A stretch of DNA of 64,000 nucleotides from Sarcomyxa edulis. Taxonomy: Eukaryota; Basidiomycota; Agaricomycetes; Agaricales; Mycenaceae. Of the stretch, positions 60,053 through 64,000 are shown piece by piece. The notes beneath the pieces were generated by a model. That model searched no databases, was not told where the DNA came from, and saw only the letters and a list, made by a program, of their open reading frames with translations. Where the stretch lies: positions 434,001 to 498,000 of the forward strand of contig QUOL01000018.1 of the NCBI GenBank assembly GCA_009761415.1, written 5' to 3'. Positions within the stretch are counted from its first letter, which is position 1. Each line of letters begins with the position of its first letter. Made by a program: the position numbers and the translations under genes.

Positions 60053-61029
60053 GTCATGCCGGAACTAATCGACATTGTTATATAGACGAAAACGCAGAGG
60101 CAGCACTCGCAGCAGCCGCACACAAGGAGATAGCGTACCTGGAACGTTTTGGTCAACCTTTGCTCCCGTTTCAGCGTGGGAGAAGGGAGGCGTACAAGTA
60201 CGAGAAGCAATCGCCTCTAGAACACATCAAGAACCTCCAACGCTACTTTCTCATGGCCTCTTCGCTCGTTCCCTACAAGCAATCCCTCCGAGCATTCTGT
60301 ATCCGTCATCCTGATCTCCAGCCGAGCAATATCATGGTGTCAACCTCGTCAGACTCTGGCCAGCTGGAGATTGTAAGCCTGCTCGACTGGCAACACGCTT
60401 CCATCCTGCCCCGCTTCCTCCTCGCCGGTATACCAGGTCGACTTCAGAACTACAATGACCCGGTCTCGCGGAGCCTCATTCCACCGTCGTTTCCGCCGGA
60501 TGCGAACGAGATGGATGAATCCGAGCTGATGGAAGCCGTTGGGCTCCACCACGCCCGTCTCGTCCACTACCACTACGCCAAGGCCACGGGGGAGCTCAAC
60601 GAGCTCCACCATGACGCCCTATCGGACTCACCATCTCTCTTCATCCGTCGCCTCTTCTACCAAGCTGGTGCTCCCTGGGAGGCTGAGACCCACGACCTCA
60701 AGGCTCTGCTGATCGAGGCGACTGAGGAGTGGGGGAAGCTTGCGGGGGCAGGTGTTCCGTGCCCCGTCGAGTTCGAGCCTGACGATGTGAGCGAGACGAA
60801 GGCGTTTAGTGCGAGGCTGCAGCTGGCCGACGAGAACGTCCGGAACCTACAAGGCATGATCGGTTTCGAGACGGAGACGTGGGTCCCTAGCGACGACTAC
60901 GAGAAGGCCAAGGCCCTCGCCGAATTGGTGAAGCTGAAGTTGTTGATGCGACTTCCGAAGGGAGAGCTCCGAGACAAGACTCAGGAGAATTGGTTCTTGG
61001 ACGATATGGACGAGAAGGATTACATGTAG
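59276..61029 (+). pseudogene. APH-family phosphotransferase gene with in-frame stop at codon 75
   Basis: Aminoglycoside-phosphotransferase-like kinase fold, close to fungal AIM9-type proteins; substrate unknown. ATG 59276 opens MPGSPNNLFEYTSGSWL; intron 59326-59392; then FDDDELRRLAAQSVGR and KKLDEGGFNRIFLITM (nucleotide loop). At 59565-59567 the frame reads TAG in GF-stop-MIARIPYP, where relatives have a glutamine (CAG). Beyond it the gene is intact: EVATMALLRAHDLPVP, YIFMEFVKGTKL, HFCIGPDVRLHMWYG, an intron 60016-60085 with a CT repeat, CIRHPDLQPSNIMV (HxDxxxxN catalytic loop), VSLLDWQHASILP (metal-binding D) and a complete C-terminus to TAG at 61027-61029. A single nonsense base in an otherwise undamaged gene points to recent loss, readthrough or a sequence error. 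An ATG right after the stop could restart but would lack the nucleotide loop. Confidence 0.78.
60021..60049 (+). repeat. (TC)n microsatellite inside an APH intron
   Basis: A run of about 14 TC units directly after the splice donor GTACG (60016). It forms most of the pyrimidine content of the 70-nt intron and is prone to length change. Confidence 0.9.
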
Positions 61030-61469
61030 CTAGTTGGAGACTTTGTCCCTGTGTTCTCTATCTTAAAGGATAAGGAAGATATGATGACCGCGTCGCTCTC
61101 ATGGAGAGGAGTCACGGACTTACCTACAGTGTCTCGAATTTTGTTATAATGGGTTGGGGGAATGATTATGAGTTTTGGATCTGTTATATTGTATATGAGA
61201 GGGCTGGGATATTCGGCTCATTATTCGTACTCGTGAATCATATGAATATGGGATATTTCAGGCAACAACGTTCGACCCGGATTATTGTTGTGCTGTAGTG
61301 AGATCGTCCAGTATCACAAGAAACTCTCTACCGCTTTCAAATGCTCGGTACGATTTTGACCATAGCCAAGTACCAGACGTTCCGAGCGTTGCAAGCTCTC
61401 TCTCTCTCATTCGAGGACGCGACGCGTCTGATCCCGTGATTTGCCTCTTCGATTTGCCTCTTCGCGGCA
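61030..61469. promoter_or_regulatory. APH 3' flank and F-box upstream region
   Basis: 440 nt, no supported gene. A short CTCTCTCTCTC run at 61399-61410 is the only repeat noticed. Confidence 0.4.
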
Positions 61470-63221
61470 ATGGCCGAAATGAATGCCACTTTGCCCTTAG
61501 CTCTTTCTTGCTCGTCGACTCTTACACAACGCCCCAATCTGAATCAATTACCACCTCTGGTGTCCAAATCCTCGTTTGTCGGCATGATCAAAACTGCGGA
61601 CCCTCGATTCTCTCACCTATTTCGCACCAACGTTGTCCCTTCAGACATCGAAATGCGCGAAATACAGGAAACGATGTCCCAGGAACGGACTCGCCTCTCG
61701 CTTCTCGAACTCCAGATAAAAAACCTCAATGCCAGTCTTGAAAAGCTCATAATCGAGCGTGAAAAGTGTTGCACTCGCCTCGAGACTTTCAAAACAGTCC
61801 TTGCCCCCGTTCGCCGTTTGCCACCCGAACTTGTCATCGAGATATTCCGACTATATTGCCCCACCAGAACTACCCTGCTTCCGAGTGAATATTCGAACCT
61901 ACCACAGTTGGTCATCAGTCAAATTTGTAGTGGATGGAGAAAGGTGGCATTGGAGCTGAATGAATTGTGGAATTGTGTGTCGTTCTACTCATGGGACTCG
62001 GACTCGAACTCGGTCGACAGAAACAACTCACGAGAGGGCTCAGACTCAGACTCATATGTCGGCTCAGACGCGTACGATGACTCGGACGATTCAGACGACG
62101 AAAGGGTCATTGAAGCGGAGATCAGTCAGGCCAATATCAACCTCGTGGACCTGTGGTTCTCTCGTTCTGGCTCTCTGCCCCTCGACCTCGAGTTTTGGTA
62201 TGACAATTGTGATATTGCTGACGAGCCTATTCAATACATCCTCTTGCCTCGCGTCCAACGGTGCCGCATCATCAAATTACACATGCCCCGACATTCACTT
62301 CAACCGTTCTTCGATTTACCAGTCGACTCACTCAATATGTTGGAATCCCTGACAGTCTCCCCTAATGGTCTTGGCTTAAAGGTCCCATTTTGGCCCTCTG
62401 TGAATTTGTCAGTGCGGTCTGCTCCTCGACTTTCTTCTCTCTACTTCGAGTGTGACGGTCTCATGCAAGCGGATCTGCACTTCATGACTATGTCAATTCC
62501 TTGGTCCCAATTGACTCGTTTTTGGATCCACTCTCTCACGTCAAGTCCCGATTCTCTCAGCATCCTCGATATCCTCCGTCAATGCGTCAATCTTGTAGAA
62601 TGTTCCATTCACCTTTGGGTGGCATATGGCAATGAAAACGCACCCATCTTAGTTCTGCCTCATCTGCGCAGACTTCACCTTGGTGAGGGAAATGCCACTC
62701 TCCTCCTCCGATTTCTCACCCTTCCGGCGCTCGAGGAAATCGATATTAATCTAAAGGAACGATCTTCCCTTGAGATATTCTCATCTCTCGTGTCTCGATC
62801 TGCATTCAATCTGCAGAAGCTCTGGCTGTCAGGAGAGCGTCAGAGAGACAGGTTGAAAGAGATACTTCTTCGTGCCCCTGGCGTCCTTTTCCTTAGTCTG
62901 GAGGGGTCGATATGTTCTGATGATCTGGAATCGATTGCGCGTTACGAGCTGGTGTCTCGAGTACAGACTATCCGCTTGCCTTTCTATACTACGACTGCAA
63001 AAGATGTGTTGGCCCAGTTTCTCGCAATGATCGAATCTCGACGACCGCGTCGCTCTGATATGAACGAGGCCAATGCAAGCCCTCAGGGGTCTTTTCAACC
63101 GCGACTGAAGTGCCTTATATTGGTGGGTTGTACCATTACTCGGATGGAGAGGAGGCTCCGTCGGATTTCCGACGTAGACATCTGGAGAAAGGATGGTTTG
63201 GACGTTCGTTTTGAACCTTGA
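61470..63221 (+). CDS. F-box-like protein with C-terminal leucine-rich region (second full copy)
   Basis: Single-exon 583-residue protein of the same agaric family as 5186-6811. After TADPRFSHLFRTNVVPSDIE comes a coiled coil (ERTRLSLLELQIKNLNASLE), then the F-box-like VLAPVRRLPPELVIEIFRLY and QICSGWRKVALELNELWNC. An acidic serine/aspartate insert (DSDSYVGSDAYDDSDDSDDE) follows, longer than in the first copy. The rest is leucine-rich: LWFSRSGSLPLDLEF, LPRVQRCRIIKLHMPRH, LVLPHLRRLHLGEG, LTLPALEEIDI, LKCLILVGCTI. ATG 61470 is the first in frame, a second at MIKTADPRF would match the first copy's length better. Presumed SCF adaptor; target unknown. Confidence 0.85.
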   Translation: MAEMNATLPLALSCSSTLTQRPNLNQLPPLVSKSSFVGMIKTADPRFSHLFRTNVVPSDIEMREIQETMSQERTRLSLLELQIKNLNASLEKLIIEREKCCTRLETFKTVLAPVRRLPPELVIEIFRLYCPTRTTLLPSEYSNLPQLVISQICSGWRKVALELNELWNCVSFYSWDSDSNSVDRNNSREGSDSDSYVGSDAYDDSDDSDDERVIEAEISQANINLVDLWFSRSGSLPLDLEFWYDNCDIADEPIQYILLPRVQRCRIIKLHMPRHSLQPFFDLPVDSLNMLESLTVSPNGLGLKVPFWPSVNLSVRSAPRLSSLYFECDGLMQADLHFMTMSIPWSQLTRFWIHSLTSSPDSLSILDILRQCVNLVECSIHLWVAYGNENAPILVLPHLRRLHLGEGNATLLLRFLTLPALEEIDINLKERSSLEIFSSLVSRSAFNLQKLWLSGERQRDRLKEILLRAPGVLFLSLEGSICSDDLESIARYELVSRVQTIRLPFYTTTAKDVLAQFLAMIESRRPRRSDMNEANASPQGSFQPRLKCLILVGCTITRMERRLRRISDVDIWRKDGLDVRFEP

Positions 63222-64000
63222 ATATTCCTAGTATGGTCATACTTAAGATACGTTTGGTGAATGCCTCGATCGTCAATATATGATTCCATTATAATCTCAA
63301 TGTGCATTCACTGCGTATGCTCACTAAGGGATTTCCACGTACCATCCAGCGGTAATACCATTCAGTGAATACCATCTCAAAGGCAAATCGTCTCCAACAT
63401 TTCTCACGCCTGAACGCACTCGACGCGGTGATCGACCTTCGTCCGTCCGGCGTCGACCATGAGCATGACGCTGGCATCATATATGTCAACCCAATCTTCA
63501 GCGCTTCAAGATTCGGTCTTCAATTGCAACGGTCTTTCAGACCCGCTATATATCTGACAGCGCCCTTTCTCTGGTTCGATGCTACGATCGATCGAAAAAC
63601 CCAAGAGGCTCGCGGAGGAGAATCTGCGTATCTACCAATGCAGGGTCCTTGTCGAGGTGTAGGAAGAACCTGCAGATATAGAGCGTGGAGGAATGGATAT
63701 CATGCAATCTGTCTTTTGACTCTTTGGTCTGTTCAATTGCGCTCACGATGCCGTACACTGTACAGCAACAGGATTATCGTCACAACACCACTGGTAGTGG
63801 TACTGCTGGTACTGCACGTCTTTTCGTCGTGATTTCTCGCCTACCGATCGCCATTATCTGCACTTGAAGGCTTGTGGTTGGTCATAACCACATACCTAGG
63901 ATCCTCGCCAGTCTCGTCTGCCCATCAATTTCCGAAGCATCGATTGTCGAGGTTGGGACGACCACCCTTTGGCAACCCAGCGCGCGGCCTTGACCTCTCG
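63222..64000. other. Right edge, possible partial minus-strand gene
   Basis: No firm gene. On the minus strand the last ~110 bases can be read as an exon (STIDASEIDGQTRLARILG) ending in a good donor GTATGT near 63895, so a gene may enter from beyond the edge. Open frames 63365-63832 (+) and 63289-63489 (-) overlap and neither has a family motif. Confidence 0.3.

Overview
The window reads as nuclear DNA of a mushroom-forming basidiomycete (Agaricomycetes, probably Agaricales). Genes are closely packed on both strands and cut by many GT-AG introns of about 50 to 70 nt. Gene content fits this: agaric-type leucine-rich F-box proteins, a CYP63-like P450, a fungal alcohol (methanol) oxidase, a six-cysteine small secreted protein, a DUF1963 protein and neutral trehalase, next to conserved eukaryotic housekeeping genes. 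Most gene models below are spliced by eye from the raw sequence; exon edges were checked by reading frame and by known family motifs, not by transcripts.

Layout. 0.4-10 kb: a small hypothetical gene, secreted carboxylesterase 1 (-), an F-box gene (-) and an agaric orphan gene with a C-terminal zinc finger (-). 10.5-16.2 kb: a P450 (+), the ribosome-associated CCCH protein Tma46 (+) and the splicing factor Cwc2 (-). 16.7-28.1 kb: an accessory block with esterase 2 (+), esterase 3 (-), a small hypothetical gene (-), alcohol oxidase (+) and esterase 4 (-). 28.5-37.4 kb: a weak hypothetical gene, a vacuolar amino-acid transporter (+), a broken N-terminal fragment of TOR kinase (+) and neutral trehalase (-). 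38-46.3 kb: a possible broken gene, a small secreted protein and its dead paralog, and a DBP5 RNA helicase with a degenerate tandem copy. 46.3-58.8 kb: DUF1963, an AhpC/TSA-like protein, eIF6, NDUFAF7, ATG15 and FRA10AC1, mostly housekeeping and tightly spaced. 58.9-64 kb: an F-box relic, a phosphotransferase (APH) gene with an in-frame stop, a second full F-box gene and an unresolved right edge.

How it fits together. Housekeeping genes (Cwc2, Tma46, eIF6, Dbp5, NDUFAF7, ATG15, trehalase) alternate with an accessory layer that duplicates and decays: four esterases, three F-box loci, two DBP5 copies, two secreted-protein copies and a TOR fragment. The most suggestive functional unit is the alcohol oxidase sitting between secreted esterases, which could oxidise methanol released from methyl esters and make hydrogen peroxide; this is inference. 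No transposon ORF, CRISPR array, rRNA or convincing tRNA was recognised.
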